Both the position numbers and the translations under genes were made by a program. A stretch of DNA of 64,000 bases from Clostridia bacterium (GTDB lineage Bacteria; Bacillota; Clostridia; Lachnospirales; Lachnospiraceae): positions 124,001 to 188,000 of the forward strand of contig CAJTIM010000005.1 of the NCBI GenBank assembly GCA_910576325.1. The letters are read 5' to 3'. How positions within the stretch are numbered: the first letter of the stretch is position 1; each line of letters starts with the position of its first letter. Below the pieces are notes generated by a model. That model was not told the origin of the DNA, did no database searches, and saw only the letters and a program-made list of their open reading frames with translations. Below are positions 40,046 to 49,548 of the stretch, one piece after another.

Positions 40046-43000
40046 ATGAGGAAAAGAGGAACATGGTTAAAAAGGACGGCCTGGCTTACATTGGGCCTTG
40101 TTTTGATGTGTGGAACGGCAGGGGATACTGTATGGGCATCGGATCTTTCGGAGGGCGGTTCTGTGGAACAGCCCGCTGAAGGTGCGGAGAATGAGGGCAG
40201 TACAGATAGTAATGTAAGCACGGATACCAGCACAACGCTCATAGTTAAGTATTTTGATTCGTTGGATCCCAAAGTCCAGACACAGAATCTGGAAGCCGGA
40301 CAGGATCCGGTGCTTCCGGATAAGCTTGGCGTAACGGTAGGTATTGATGTACAGGGAAAAGAAGAAAAGAATAATTCAGGCATGGGTGCATCGAATGCGG
40401 TTCAGACGGTAGGCGAGGTCAGCCGTCTGCCGGAGTCTCATATAACTTTGACGGGCGTTGACTGGGAGGTTGCGTCCACTTCGGAAACAAATGCAGGTAC
40501 TGTTTATAACTATACTGCGGTACTGCCGGAAACCTATGGGGAGCATACGGTGGAAGTGCTGAATTCTCTGGCACAAGCGCCGGTTATTTCGGCGACGGTG
40601 GCACCGATGGCGGCTTCGAATTCTGCCGGCGGCGGGAGTAGAGAGGCTACGCCAAGTGAGAATCAAGATGGAAAATGGGAGTTTAAAGGTCATGGCATTA
40701 CAGTTATCGGATCGGAAGAAACCAGCGCAGTATGGGGAACACAAGCCAATCGTATTCGGATTACGGAACCAGGAAGCTATGTGATTAAGGGGACACTGAC
40801 GTGGCAGGGTACTCCATCAGAATCCACAGACCCATTTATTGTGTTGGAGAAAAAGGGTCAGTATGATATACACTTGGTGGATGTAAACATTGATATCAGT
40901 GATAAAGCATATACGGCTCTTTTTTCCATACCGAGCGGGGCGATTGTTAATTTATCCACCCAAAATACAGTGAAATTGACATGTTCAAATAAAAATGTCG
41001 TTCAGAAAGTTATGGTGAATAATGGTACTCTTAATTTGACAAAGGGAGCAAATCTGACATGTGTTGGGGCGTTTCAGAATGGCAATGAACTATCAATAGC
41101 AGACCAAAGCCAGCTAACAGTTGACGGAGATGTTGAGAATGGCAAAAAGATTACCATATCAGAGTCCAGCAAAATGACAACCAACAATTTCATTAATAAT
41201 GGAACTGTTGATATTCTGGGGAAAAAGGAGCTTGGTGGAACGGCGGTCAGTTCTTTGACTGTATATGGACGTTTTCTGAACAGCAGCGGCAAGACAGTAA
41301 CTCTTGATGAAGGAAAAGTAGTAGTTAATCAAGCGAAAAACCCAAATGAAGATGGAACATGGGACCAGGTTATTGATAACAGAGGAATTTTTAAAATGCT
41401 CAGCGGAGCAGTTGCAGAAACAAAAGATGTTGAGAATGCCAGCGGAGCGACGCTGACAGTCAATGGATTGAACACCAAATTGACAGGCACCGGAACGCTG
41501 GAGAATCAGGGAGAGCTGACAGTCGATGAGGGCGGCGCTGTAGAAACAGCGATTTTGAACAATATAAATAATCTGACGATTGGAAAATCTCCGATTAATT
41601 CAGGTTCTGTGACAATAACAGCAGGTGGTGCGAATAATGAAAACACAGGAACGATTGTAGTTGAGTCGGGAAGCCTTTTGCAATGTGCAACAGGTAAGAA
41701 TGTAACATTGAAAAATGAGGGGTCTCTGACAATCCGAAAGAGTAACTGTATGGGTACTCCGGGAGTCAATGGTATCCATTTGACTGGAGGCGGAACATTT
41801 ATTTTTACTGGACTTGAGCCCGATATGCTGTCTATTGATGGGGACGAGAACAGATTATTTGATTATGACGGAACTCCTCACACCCAGGAGATTTTAGGCC
41901 AGCAGGTAGGCGGAGACTGGATTCTGGAGAGCGCAAAGGGAGAAGATACAGAGGATACAAGCAAGACAAATGGTAAGGTTTCCATTGCGGGAACATGGCC
42001 GATTAATGATGCTGAGTTTCAGGTGGATGTAAAGGCTACTTTAAAAAGCATGATGTTGACAAGGGAAGCAAAATCAGAGGATTCATCTGGCGGTTGGACA
42101 CCTGGAAATAACCCGGCTGATCCTGTTACGCCCTCAGCTACAAAAGAAGTTCGGGATATTGAGGAGCCAGGAGATTATAAACTTATTTATTATATTAAGG
42201 ATGGTACTGAAAACACTAATAATGAACAGTCAGCTGAGATTGGATTTACCGTGTTCCCATGGAGTATGTCTATAGTAACTGACAAGGGGGATGACGAAAC
42301 AGCAAGGGAAAAGTATGGAGAGGGTGTGTCAGCAGTATATGAGAATAAGGAGCCTATCACAGCTACAGTTAAGATAGCTATATTCGATGAAAAGGATTCT
42401 ACTGGTAGAGTAACCTTGTATTGGGATGCATATGAAAAGGATAACCCCACTGTTTCTACATCAAGAAAGAGTATAGGTCAGATGCCTGTTCTTAATAATA
42501 AGGGTGTAAAAGAAGTGACCTTTACTATTCCGACAGAGAATCAGAATTATATTCTTAAGCCAAAAGTAGATCCGGATAATTTAGACAGTGAGGCTACAGC
42601 ATATGATGAGATTTACAGGCTGACTGCAGTATATGAGCATAAGCGGACAGACGGTACGTGGAAACGATATCATTCAAATGGTACACCACAGGATCAGCAT
42701 AAAGAATTAATACGAGAAGAAAATGATACAGATGCGAATTGTCAATATTTTAACGGAAGATTAGAAGGCTGGTACGCGGATAAAAAGCTGATTATAAAGA
42801 GACGCGTGTCAAAGATTGCATTTGACGGGAATTATTACAGTGTTGCTCATGTTTATGATGCTGAACCTTTGGTGATGCCAAAGATTGATACAGATATCAG
42901 AATTCAAAATACCAACGAAAAGGAGCCGGGCTACGAATGGTATAAGGGAACGGACGCGGCAGTACATGAAGCTTATGAAAAGAAGACTACAGATGTTTCA

Positions 43001-44521
43001 GGCTTGGATAGCATACAGAAAGATCTGGAAGCAGCAGGGTTGGCTGCGCCTAAGAATGCGGGCTGGTACATCATTAAGGCAAAGCTTCCGTCTTCTGAGG
43101 ATTATTTGGGGTGTGAACAGCTTCAGCTGATAAGGATAGAACCAAAGGATGCTACTATAACCGTTGACAGGTCATTGAAAAAGTTTTACGGAGCAGATGA
43201 CCCGAAAGAATGGGAGCAGTTTCAGATTACCACAGAGGCAAATCTCATGTATAAGGCTGAGGGCTTTCTTCCGCAGGATATGGGCGAAGACGGGAAGCTG
43301 ATGGGAGCATTGCAGAGAGATGAAAAGGGTGAGAAATGCGGCAGATATGAAGTGACAATGATCACCTGGGTGGATGATGCCAATGATCCCACTAAGGATA
43401 ACTACCGGATCAAGGTGCTTCCGGGCCAGATGGAAATTAAACAAAGAGAACTGGAATGGGATACGGAGCATATGGTACTGGTCATCACAGAGGATGGAAC
43501 AGCTTCGGTAGTAGGAGGACTTAAGACCAAGTATCGTTTGGAAGAGGGTGAGACGGAGGAAGACAGAGCCACGATTGAAAATAATCTGAAAGACGATGAT
43601 ATGGTAATTGCTTACAATCGATTGGATCTGAGCGCAGATAAGAGCAAGATAACCATAGACGGCCCAAGGCCAAATGGGGAAGATAAGGATAATTATGTCA
43701 TCCAGAATAAGAGTCTTCCGGCGGTTCTCAGTCCGAACTATAAGGTATCTGTTAAGCCGGGTACTGTAGACGCGTCCACAATGGAGAAGCTGAAAGAGGG
43801 CGGAGCCGGATATAGTACGGAGCAGCAGGTAATAAGTGAGCTGGAATCACAGATTCAGAACGTGGGCAAGGAGGTTTCCAAAGAGAATATTGCAACATAT
43901 GATATTTTACTTACCAACATAGACGGCTCTCCGTTAACCGACCAGCAGATAGCCGATTTCCCGTGGGGGGCGCTGACTGTTACCATACCTTACCCGGCAG
44001 GAACCTCAAAAACAACTTCCTTTGTAGCTGCTCATATGTTTACAGAGGACATTCATCTTGATCAGCCGGGCACAAGTCCGGGAAATGTGGAGACCCGGGG
44101 CTGGAATGAAGTAGCTAGAGTGGATGACGGTGTTCGTTTCCAGATTACCAGTTTGTCGCCGGTAACTATCGGATGGACAGCAACAAGGAATAATGGCGGT
44201 AACAACAATGGTACCAACGACGGCAATACCAACGATCCCAATGGTGATAATAATGGGAACAACAATGGAACGAATAATGGTTCAGGAAATAATAATGGAA
44301 CGAACAATGGTACTAATAACGGAACGAATAATGATAATAACAAAAATAATACCAACAATAATTCAACGAAAGCTACCAATTCAAACACAACACGTACATC
44401 AGGCGTAAAGACAGGTGATACTGCCGAGATTGCATTCTATATGATAGCAACCTTAATTGCCTGCTTGCTGCTGATTCTTATCATTTGTCTGATAAGGATG
44501 CAGTTTCGCAAAAAAGAATAA
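40046..44521 (+). CDS. Giant cell-wall-anchored surface protein with beta-helix and MBG-like domains
   Basis: A 1491-residue exported protein. Signal peptide to about residue 33 (LGLVLMCGTAGDTVWAS). Then an Ig-like region, a long stretch with the alternating Asn/Gly/Thr-Val pattern of a right-handed beta-helix (about residues 220-590: TVKLTCSN, NGTLNLTKGANL, NNFINNGTVDILG), further beta-rich modules, and an MBG-type domain (ATITVDRSLKKFYGADDP to LPGQMEIKQREL, about residues 1035-1135). An Asn-rich linker leads to the sorting signal SGVKTGDTAE, a membrane segment and the tail RMQFRKKE; VKTGD-type signals are common in gut Clostridia. The gene is AT-richer than the flanking DNA. The ATG follows GGAGCGGAGGATC. 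Ligand unknown. Confidence 0.88.
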   Translation: MRKRGTWLKRTAWLTLGLVLMCGTAGDTVWASDLSEGGSVEQPAEGAENEGSTDSNVSTDTSTTLIVKYFDSLDPKVQTQNLEAGQDPVLPDKLGVTVGIDVQGKEEKNNSGMGASNAVQTVGEVSRLPESHITLTGVDWEVASTSETNAGTVYNYTAVLPETYGEHTVEVLNSLAQAPVISATVAPMAASNSAGGGSREATPSENQDGKWEFKGHGITVIGSEETSAVWGTQANRIRITEPGSYVIKGTLTWQGTPSESTDPFIVLEKKGQYDIHLVDVNIDISDKAYTALFSIPSGAIVNLSTQNTVKLTCSNKNVVQKVMVNNGTLNLTKGANLTCVGAFQNGNELSIADQSQLTVDGDVENGKKITISESSKMTTNNFINNGTVDILGKKELGGTAVSSLTVYGRFLNSSGKTVTLDEGKVVVNQAKNPNEDGTWDQVIDNRGIFKMLSGAVAETKDVENASGATLTVNGLNTKLTGTGTLENQGELTVDEGGAVETAILNNINNLTIGKSPINSGSVTITAGGANNENTGTIVVESGSLLQCATGKNVTLKNEGSLTIRKSNCMGTPGVNGIHLTGGGTFIFTGLEPDMLSIDGDENRLFDYDGTPHTQEILGQQVGGDWILESAKGEDTEDTSKTNGKVSIAGTWPINDAEFQVDVKATLKSMMLTREAKSEDSSGGWTPGNNPADPVTPSATKEVRDIEEPGDYKLIYYIKDGTENTNNEQSAEIGFTVFPWSMSIVTDKGDDETAREKYGEGVSAVYENKEPITATVKIAIFDEKDSTGRVTLYWDAYEKDNPTVSTSRKSIGQMPVLNNKGVKEVTFTIPTENQNYILKPKVDPDNLDSEATAYDEIYRLTAVYEHKRTDGTWKRYHSNGTPQDQHKELIREENDTDANCQYFNGRLEGWYADKKLIIKRRVSKIAFDGNYYSVAHVYDAEPLVMPKIDTDIRIQNTNEKEPGYEWYKGTDAAVHEAYEKKTTDVSGLDSIQKDLEAAGLAAPKNAGWYIIKAKLPSSEDYLGCEQLQLIRIEPKDATITVDRSLKKFYGADDPKEWEQFQITTEANLMYKAEGFLPQDMGEDGKLMGALQRDEKGEKCGRYEVTMITWVDDANDPTKDNYRIKVLPGQMEIKQRELEWDTEHMVLVITEDGTASVVGGLKTKYRLEEGETEEDRATIENNLKDDDMVIAYNRLDLSADKSKITIDGPRPNGEDKDNYVIQNKSLPAVLSPNYKVSVKPGTVDASTMEKLKEGGAGYSTEQQVISELESQIQNVGKEVSKENIATYDILLTNIDGSPLTDQQIADFPWGALTVTIPYPAGTSKTTSFVAAHMFTEDIHLDQPGTSPGNVETRGWNEVARVDDGVRFQITSLSPVTIGWTATRNNGGNNNGTNDGNTNDPNGDNNGNNNGTNNGSGNNNGTNNGTNNGTNNDNNKNNTNNNSTKATNSNTTRTSGVKTGDTAEIAFYMIATLIACLLLILIICLIRMQFRKKE
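44189..44378 (+). repeat. Asn/Gly/Thr low-complexity wall-spanning linker
   Basis: About 60 codons of AAT/AAC mixed with GGT and ACN, in units such as NNGTNNG and GTNNGTNNGT. It is coding low complexity, prone to length change by slippage, just before the sorting signal. Confidence 0.85.
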
Positions 44522-44529
44522 TAACTAAC

Positions 44530-44567
44530 AATACCTGCCGGAGCAAATGCATCTGGCAGGTATTTAA
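44530..44567 (+). terminator. Terminator of the second giant surface-protein gene
   Basis: AATACCTGCC (44530-44539) pairs perfectly with GGCAGGTATT (44555-44564), followed by TAAAATTTT. Confidence 0.8.
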
Positions 44568-44579
44568 AATTTTGACGGG

Positions 44580-44733
44580 AAAACAACAAAGAATTGTAAA
44601 ATATATACGGAACATTGCCAGAGCTGTCAAAACCGCTTCAGACAATATATCTCCGAATAATTGATTCTCTGGAAAAAAATCATAGCCATTACATGGGGAA
44701 TCACAATCGGCATCAGCACCATATCAAGCTGGA
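44580..44733 (-). pseudogene. Degenerate duplicate of the 3' end of the ABC permease gene at 46664
   Basis: This stretch aligns with 46617-46769 at roughly 80 percent identity over about 154 bases, including AACAACAAAGAA at one edge and CATCAGCACCATATCAAGCTG at the other. On the minus strand it still reads QLDMVLMPIVIPHVMAMIFF...CLKRF-stop (44731 to 44627), against QLDMVLMSIVILCVMAMILY...CLKRF in the intact gene. The rest of the permease is absent. The remaining spacer to 44837 has no recognised feature apart from the ribosome site GGGGAGG. Confidence 0.85.
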
Positions 44734-44837
44734 AGAAGAGCTAGCGTAGCTGATAGAAGGGTGGACGAGAAAAGATGTTGGATAATGTACCCAAACTATG
44801 GTAAGATAAAAGTGTGGAAGACGGGGAGGTGTGGCAT

Positions 44838-46529
44838 ATGGCGAGAACTGTAGGGATTGGGCTGCAAAGCTTTGAAAAAATACAACAAAGACAATGTTTT
44901 TATGTAGATAAAACAAAGTTTATAAAAGAGTGGTGGGAAAATCTGGATGATGTTACCCTGATTACCCGTCCTAGGCGCTTTGGAAAAACATTAACTATAA
45001 GCATGACCGAGCAGTTCTTTTCCATAAAATATGCCGGACGGGGAGAGCTGTTTGAGGGACTTTCTATCTGGGAAGATGAAAAGTACAGAAAGCTGCAGGG
45101 AACTTACCCGGTGATTAGTCTTTCATTCGCCAATGTAAAAGAAACCAGCTATGAGTCAACAGTACAGAGAATAAATCAGATTTTTACAAATCTGTATTAT
45201 GAGTATAGTTTTTTGTTGGAGGGCGATGCTCTGTTATTCGACGAAAAAGAAGATTTTCGCAGTATTTCCAAAGGTATGCCAGAGATTATGGCTACGATGG
45301 CTCTTCACCAGTTATCAAGGTTTTTATATAAATATTATCATAAAAAGGTGATTATTCTTCTGGATGAGTATGATACTCCTATGCAGGAGGCATATGTAAA
45401 CGGATATTGGGAAGAGCTGGTTTCCTTTACCAGAAGTCTGTTTAACTCAACCTTTAAGACGAATCCCTATCTGAATAGGGCTATTATGACAGGGATTACA
45501 AGAGTGAGCAGGGAATCTATTTTTTCGGATTTGAATAATCTGGAGGTGGTGACAACTACCTCGGAAAAGTATGCCGATTGCTTTGGGTTTACGGAAGAAG
45601 AAGTATTCACTGCATTGGATGAATTCGGAATGTCGGACAGAAAGCAAGAGGTTAAAAACTGGTACGATGGATTTATCTTTGGGAATCATACGGATATTTA
45701 TAATCCCTGGTCTGTTTTAAACTATTTGGATAAAAGAAAGGTGGGAGCATATTGGGCAAATTCCAGCTCCAACAGCCTGGCAGGAAAGCTGATTCGAGAG
45801 GGAAGCAAGGAGGTTAAGCAAAGGCTTGAGGGGTTGATGCGCGGTGAGGCTTTTCGGGTGGAGATTGATGAGCAGATTGTGTATGGAGAATTGAATACAA
45901 AAAGAAACTCTGTCTGGAGTCTCCTCCTTGCAAGCGGTTACCTGAAGGTTCTTCAGGTAGAATATATGGAAACAGCAGGACGCTGGTACCATACTCTGGC
46001 CCTGACAAACCGGGAAGTACGGATGATGTTTGAAAATATGATTCGGGGATGGTTTTCAGAGCAGGATGAAAACTATAATGATTTTATCAAAGCATTGTTG
46101 GCGGATGATTTGAAAGCAATGAATTATTATATGAATAAAATGGCGCTTGCGATGTTCAGTGCTTTTGATACGGGGAACAAACCCTCAGAGGCTGCGGAAC
46201 CGGAGCGTTTCTACCATGGCTTTGTATTGGGACTGTTAGTAGACTTAGCTGACCGCTATGCGGTAACTTCCAATCGTGAAAGCGGCTTTGGAAGATATGA
46301 CGTGATGCTAGAGCCTAAAAAGGATGATGACGGAATTATACTGGAATTCAAAGTACAGGATATGGAGGATGAAAAGGAGCTTGCGGATACCGTGAAGGCG
46401 GCGCTGCAACAGATAGAAAAGAAAAAATATGAAACGATTCTGATGGAAAAGGGAATATCCCGAGAAAAAATACGCAAGTACGGCTTTGCTTTTTGCGGAA
46501 AAAAGGTTCTGATTGGCACAGCGGTCTGA
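44838..46529 (+). CDS. AAA-ATPase-like protein with C-terminal PD-(D/E)XK nuclease-type domain
   Basis: A 563-residue protein of the AAA-ATPase_like/PDDEXK_9 (DUF1703) group. Near the N-terminus: VGIGLQSFEKI, YVDKTKFI, and a P-loop-like RPRRFGKTLTISM; Walker B is VIILLDEYDTPMQ. RAIMTGITRVSRESIFSDLNN and WYDGFIFGN are family blocks. The C-terminal nuclease core shows GFGRYDVMLEP-KDDDGIILEFKV, with the Asp and the Glu-x-Lys expected for PD-(D/E)XK. These genes are multicopy in Bacteroides and Clostridia with unknown function; mobility or conflict roles are suspected. The ATG at 44838 follows GGGGAGG; a GTG at 44814 is less likely. It sits between two copies of a permease 3' end. Confidence 0.88.
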   Translation: MARTVGIGLQSFEKIQQRQCFYVDKTKFIKEWWENLDDVTLITRPRRFGKTLTISMTEQFFSIKYAGRGELFEGLSIWEDEKYRKLQGTYPVISLSFANVKETSYESTVQRINQIFTNLYYEYSFLLEGDALLFDEKEDFRSISKGMPEIMATMALHQLSRFLYKYYHKKVIILLDEYDTPMQEAYVNGYWEELVSFTRSLFNSTFKTNPYLNRAIMTGITRVSRESIFSDLNNLEVVTTTSEKYADCFGFTEEEVFTALDEFGMSDRKQEVKNWYDGFIFGNHTDIYNPWSVLNYLDKRKVGAYWANSSSNSLAGKLIREGSKEVKQRLEGLMRGEAFRVEIDEQIVYGELNTKRNSVWSLLLASGYLKVLQVEYMETAGRWYHTLALTNREVRMMFENMIRGWFSEQDENYNDFIKALLADDLKAMNYYMNKMALAMFSAFDTGNKPSEAAEPERFYHGFVLGLLVDLADRYAVTSNRESGFGRYDVMLEPKKDDDGIILEFKVQDMEDEKELADTVKAALQQIEKKKYETILMEKGISREKIRKYGFAFCGKKVLIGTAV

Positions 46530-46580
46530 CATCCGGAAAATCAAAGAAAAATATATTATATGCAATAGAAATATGTAGTC

Positions 46581-46610
46581 CAGGAGGTGCTTTTTGCATC
46601 TCCTGATTTA
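46581..46610 (+). terminator. Terminator of the AAA/PDDEXK gene
   Basis: CAGGAGGTGC (46581-46590) pairs with GCATCTCCTG (46596-46605) around TTTTT, with one G-T pair, followed by ATTTATT. Confidence 0.75.
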
Positions 46611-46663
46611 TTAGATAAAACAACAAAGAACTGCAAAACAAAAGCGGAACATTCCCGGAGCTG

Positions 46664-47461
46664 TCAAAACCGCTTCAGACAGTGCTTCTCCACAAGGTTT
46701 ATCCCCTGGTAAAGAATCATAGCCATCACACAGAGAATCACAATCGACATCAGCACCATATCAAGCTGAAACACCTGGCTTCCGTAGATAATCAGATACC
46801 CCAGCCCCTGCCGGCTGCCGATAAATTCCCCGATTACCACCCCCACCAGGCAAAGGCCGATATTCACCTTCATGGTATTGATAAAAATAGGAATGGAGCT
46901 TGGAAGAACCACCTTTCCAAGTACATCCCGGCGATTGCCTCCCAGGGTCCGAATGAGCTTGATCTTCTCCGGATCTACTTCGGAAAATCCCGTATATATG
47001 GTAAGAATACTTCCAAACACAGCCACCGACATACCGGCCACAACAATGGTTTTCATATTAGCTCCCAGCCATACGATAAGAAGAGGCGCAAGGGCGGATT
47101 TGGGCAGGCTGTTGAGCACTACCAGATAAGGCTCCAGTACCCTGGAAAGGCTGTGAAAGAGCCACAGCAAAACGGCAGTCAGGAGACTGAACAGAAAAAC
47201 CAGGAGAAAGCTAATCAGTGTTTCCGCCAGAGTAACCCCCATGTGCAGAAAAATAGAGTGATCCATGGCCATAGATACAAACATTTTGTAAACACGGCTG
47301 GGACTGCTGAAAATAAAGGCGTCAATCACATGAAGCCGGGCACTCATTTCCCAGATAAGCAGAAAGAGAAGAAAAATAAAAATACGGGCAAAGGTAATAG
47401 CCCGCAGCTTACGCTTTCTCTGTTCCAGAAAGCTCTGTTGTGCAAGGGATGGTTCAGCCAC
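46664..47461 (-). CDS. ABC transporter permease, SsuC/TauC/ThiX-like
   Basis: A 265-residue BPD-type permease with about six membrane segments and the cytoplasmic EAA-like loop GFSEVDPEKIKLIRTLGGNRRDVLGKVVLPSSIP. GVVIGEFIGSRQGLGYLI matches permeases for sulfonates, taurine or pyrimidine/thiamine precursors. It overlaps the ATPase gene by eight bases. Since that ATPase is truncated and no binding protein is present, the transporter is probably dead or dying although this frame is intact. A fragment of a second copy lies at 44580. Confidence 0.88.
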   Translation of the reverse strand: MAEPSLAQQSFLEQRKRKLRAITFARIFIFLLFLLIWEMSARLHVIDAFIFSSPSRVYKMFVSMAMDHSIFLHMGVTLAETLISFLLVFLFSLLTAVLLWLFHSLSRVLEPYLVVLNSLPKSALAPLLIVWLGANMKTIVVAGMSVAVFGSILTIYTGFSEVDPEKIKLIRTLGGNRRDVLGKVVLPSSIPIFINTMKVNIGLCLVGVVIGEFIGSRQGLGYLIIYGSQVFQLDMVLMSIVILCVMAMILYQGINLVEKHCLKRF

Positions 47462-48086
47462 TTATATTCAACTCCTTCCAGATAAGATTAAAATAGTCCT
47501 TAAATTCCGGTGCATTTCTGGAACGCATGGGCGTGCGCTCCTCCATGGCAAAGGTTACGGGAACCAATTTTTGTACCCGTCCGGGGCGTTTGGACAGTAC
47601 AAGAACCTGATCTGCCATGCTGATGGCTTCGGACAGATCATGCGTAACAAGAATCGCTGTTTTTTCCTCTTTTTTAATAATTGCTGCAATATCGTCACAG
47701 ACGGAAAGCCTTGTCTGGTAATCCAAAGCGGAGAAAGGCTCATCCAAAAGCAGAAGATCCGGCTCCAGAGCCAGGGTGCGTATCAGTGCTGCCCGTTGAC
47801 GCATGCCTCCGGAGAGTTGTGAGGGTCTGGCATCCTTAAAGGAGGAGAGACCATAGACCTCCAGCATATGATCCACAGAGGATAAATGCCGGGGGGTTAA
47901 TTTTTTCTGTATCTCCAAGCCGAGGGTCACGTTGCTGTAGACCGTACGCCATTCAAACAGGTGATCCTTCTGCAGCATATATCCAATGTTGGCGCCTGCC
48001 TCCTTGAGAGGCCTTCCCAGAAAAGAGACGGTTCCCTCCTCCGGCTTAAGAAGGCCGCAGATTAGTGAAAGCAATGTAGATTTACC
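47454..48086 (-). pseudogene. ABC transporter ATPase truncated at its Walker A motif
   Basis: On the minus strand the frame begins with GKSTLLSLICGLLKPEEG immediately after a junction at about 48086; one codon further upstream plus a stop precede it (TGA ACC ATC GGT AAA). The first ~35-40 residues and the leading part of GxxGxGKST are gone. The remainder is intact: Q-loop MLQKDHLFEW, signature LSGGMRQRAALIRTL, Walker B LLLLDEPFSALD, H-loop VTHDLSEA. The best start left is TTG at 48074, after the P-loop lysine, which could not give a working ATPase. It belonged to the permease at 46664. Confidence 0.85.
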
Positions 48087-48467
48087 GATGGTTCAATAGC
48101 GGAAACCTTTGAGGAACGAAGAAAACGAAGACCTGGTAAGAAGCCGGGACTTTTCGGAAAGAGTACGGGCAGTAACCGCATAGAATGTATCAATATCGAA
48201 AAAGAGGACCGGGCCAGTATGAGAAAGCATACTGTAAATTGCAGGATTGAGGGTGACAGGGCGGAAGCCGGCAAAATTGTATGTCAGGCGGCAAATCAAT
48301 TTTATGCGGAACTGATTGAACGGCTCCTGGAGCAAAGCGGCTGGAAAAAAGAGGTACGCCTGGAGCTGCTTGACCGGATGATTGATATTATAAAAAACCA
48401 GACAATCACAGCACCTTTGTGCGGGGAAGGCAGTATCTCTTGTTTTCCCAAAGGGGATATATTATAA
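48087..48467 (+). pseudogene. 3' fragment of an unidentified gene joined to the broken ATPase
   Basis: From the junction an open frame runs rightward (DGSIAETFEERRKRRPGKKP ... to FPKGDIL-stop at 48467). An internal ATG at 48219 would give an 82-residue product, without a ribosome site. The sequence is basic, then helical (AEAGKIVCQAANQFYAELIE, VRLELLDRMIDIIKNQ). I cannot name the parent family. Its lack of a start and its abrupt left edge suggest a C-terminal remnant brought in by a deletion or insertion. AT-rich DNA with TATTATAATAAAG (near 48461) precedes the LacI gene. Confidence 0.6.
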
Positions 48468-48503
48468 TAAAGATATTCTTTTAGAATAACGGAGGAGAAG
48501 CAT

Positions 48504-49544
48504 ATGGCAACAATTAAGGATGTTGCTAGAAAAGCAAAGGTTTCCATATCTACGGTGTCCCATGTAGTAAATCATACAAAAAATGTCAGCCCGGATACGG
48601 CTCAGCGCGTGGAGCAGGCAATAAAGGAGCTGAATTATAAGACCAATATATTTGCCAAGAATCTTAAAAGTCAGAAGACCCGGCAAATCGGTGTAATTGT
48701 ACTTGACATGTGCGGAATGTTTTTTCCCTATGTCATCAAAGAGATCTGCAGAATTGCCAACAAAAGCGGATATGCGGTAAACTTGATGGACTCAAGCGGC
48801 AGCATTAAGGTGGAGCGCCAGGCAATGTCCGCTTTGGTGGAAAGCTGTGTGGACGGGATTATCCTGAGTTCCGTAATTCAGGAATCTCAGAAAGAAGCCT
48901 ATGCGGCCGAGCTTTTGGAACAGCTGTCCATGGGTCCGAAAGCAATTCCGCTGGTTACTATGGAGCGGGATTTTTCCGCATTTGGCATTGATTCTATCTG
49001 TACGGATACGTATGCGGGCGGCGCGAGCGCAATGGAGCATCTGGTAGCTCAGGGCTGCCGTTATATTGCGCACATATCTGCGCCGCAGTTTGAGGCCGGC
49101 CGGTATCAGGCATACCGTGACGGACTGAAAAAGTATCGGCTGCCCTATCATCCCGTCTATGTAGAGGAGGGAGATTTCACCCATGAGAGCGGGTACTCCT
49201 GTATGAAGCGTCTGTTAGAAAAGCAGATTCCCATAGACAGCGTTTTTGTAGCCAACGATCAGATGGCGGTGGGAGTGCTTCGGGCGATTCACGAAGCGGG
49301 AATACGGATCCCGGACGAGATGAAGGTTATCGGTTTCGACAATATATTTATTTGCGATAACATAGAGCCGTCTCTCTCCTCAGTCAATATGGACAAGACC
49401 CTGCTGGGACAGAAAAGCATTTCCCTGCTGCTTGACAGGATACAGCATGGGCCGGCTTCCGTTCCCTATAAGGAGGTCCTTGAGAATACGCTGGTGGTGA
49501 GACGCTCCACGGACAGGAATGCGGAGCTGCGGACCGGATGGTAG
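48504..49544 (+). CDS. LacI-family transcriptional regulator
   Basis: A 346-residue LacI/GalR regulator. The N-terminal helix-turn-helix is canonical (MATIKDVARKAKVSISTVSHVVN) with hinge KTNIFAKNLKSQKTRQIGVIV, followed by a periplasmic-binding-like sugar domain (ERDFSAFGIDSICTDTYAGG, VFVANDQMAVGVLRAIHEAG, VIGFDNIF). The ATG follows GGAGGAGAAGC. The three AAACGTTT palindromes upstream of the allose-type operon at 55.1 kb are the kind of site this family binds, so it probably represses that operon and perhaps the glycyl radical enzyme operon; the ligand would be the imported sugar or a phosphate derivative. Confidence 0.92.
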   Translation: MATIKDVARKAKVSISTVSHVVNHTKNVSPDTAQRVEQAIKELNYKTNIFAKNLKSQKTRQIGVIVLDMCGMFFPYVIKEICRIANKSGYAVNLMDSSGSIKVERQAMSALVESCVDGIILSSVIQESQKEAYAAELLEQLSMGPKAIPLVTMERDFSAFGIDSICTDTYAGGASAMEHLVAQGCRYIAHISAPQFEAGRYQAYRDGLKKYRLPYHPVYVEEGDFTHESGYSCMKRLLEKQIPIDSVFVANDQMAVGVLRAIHEAGIRIPDEMKVIGFDNIFICDNIEPSLSSVNMDKTLLGQKSISLLLDRIQHGPASVPYKEVLENTLVVRRSTDRNAELRTGW

Positions 49545-49548
49545 GCGT

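Noticed and set aside
44189-44378. CRISPR-like periodic repeats.
   Set aside because: The periodicity is codon-level Asn/Gly/Thr low complexity inside a surface protein, with no spacers. No CRISPR array or cas gene was seen in the window.
46682-47485. A 267-codon open frame antisense to the permease gene.
   Set aside because: The minus-strand permease is a clear family member; the antisense product is His/Asn/Gln-rich noise.
48087-48467. Tail of a large serine recombinase like the one at 62878.
   Set aside because: The fragment is basic and helical, but I found no shared motif with recombinase C-termini, so it is left unassigned.
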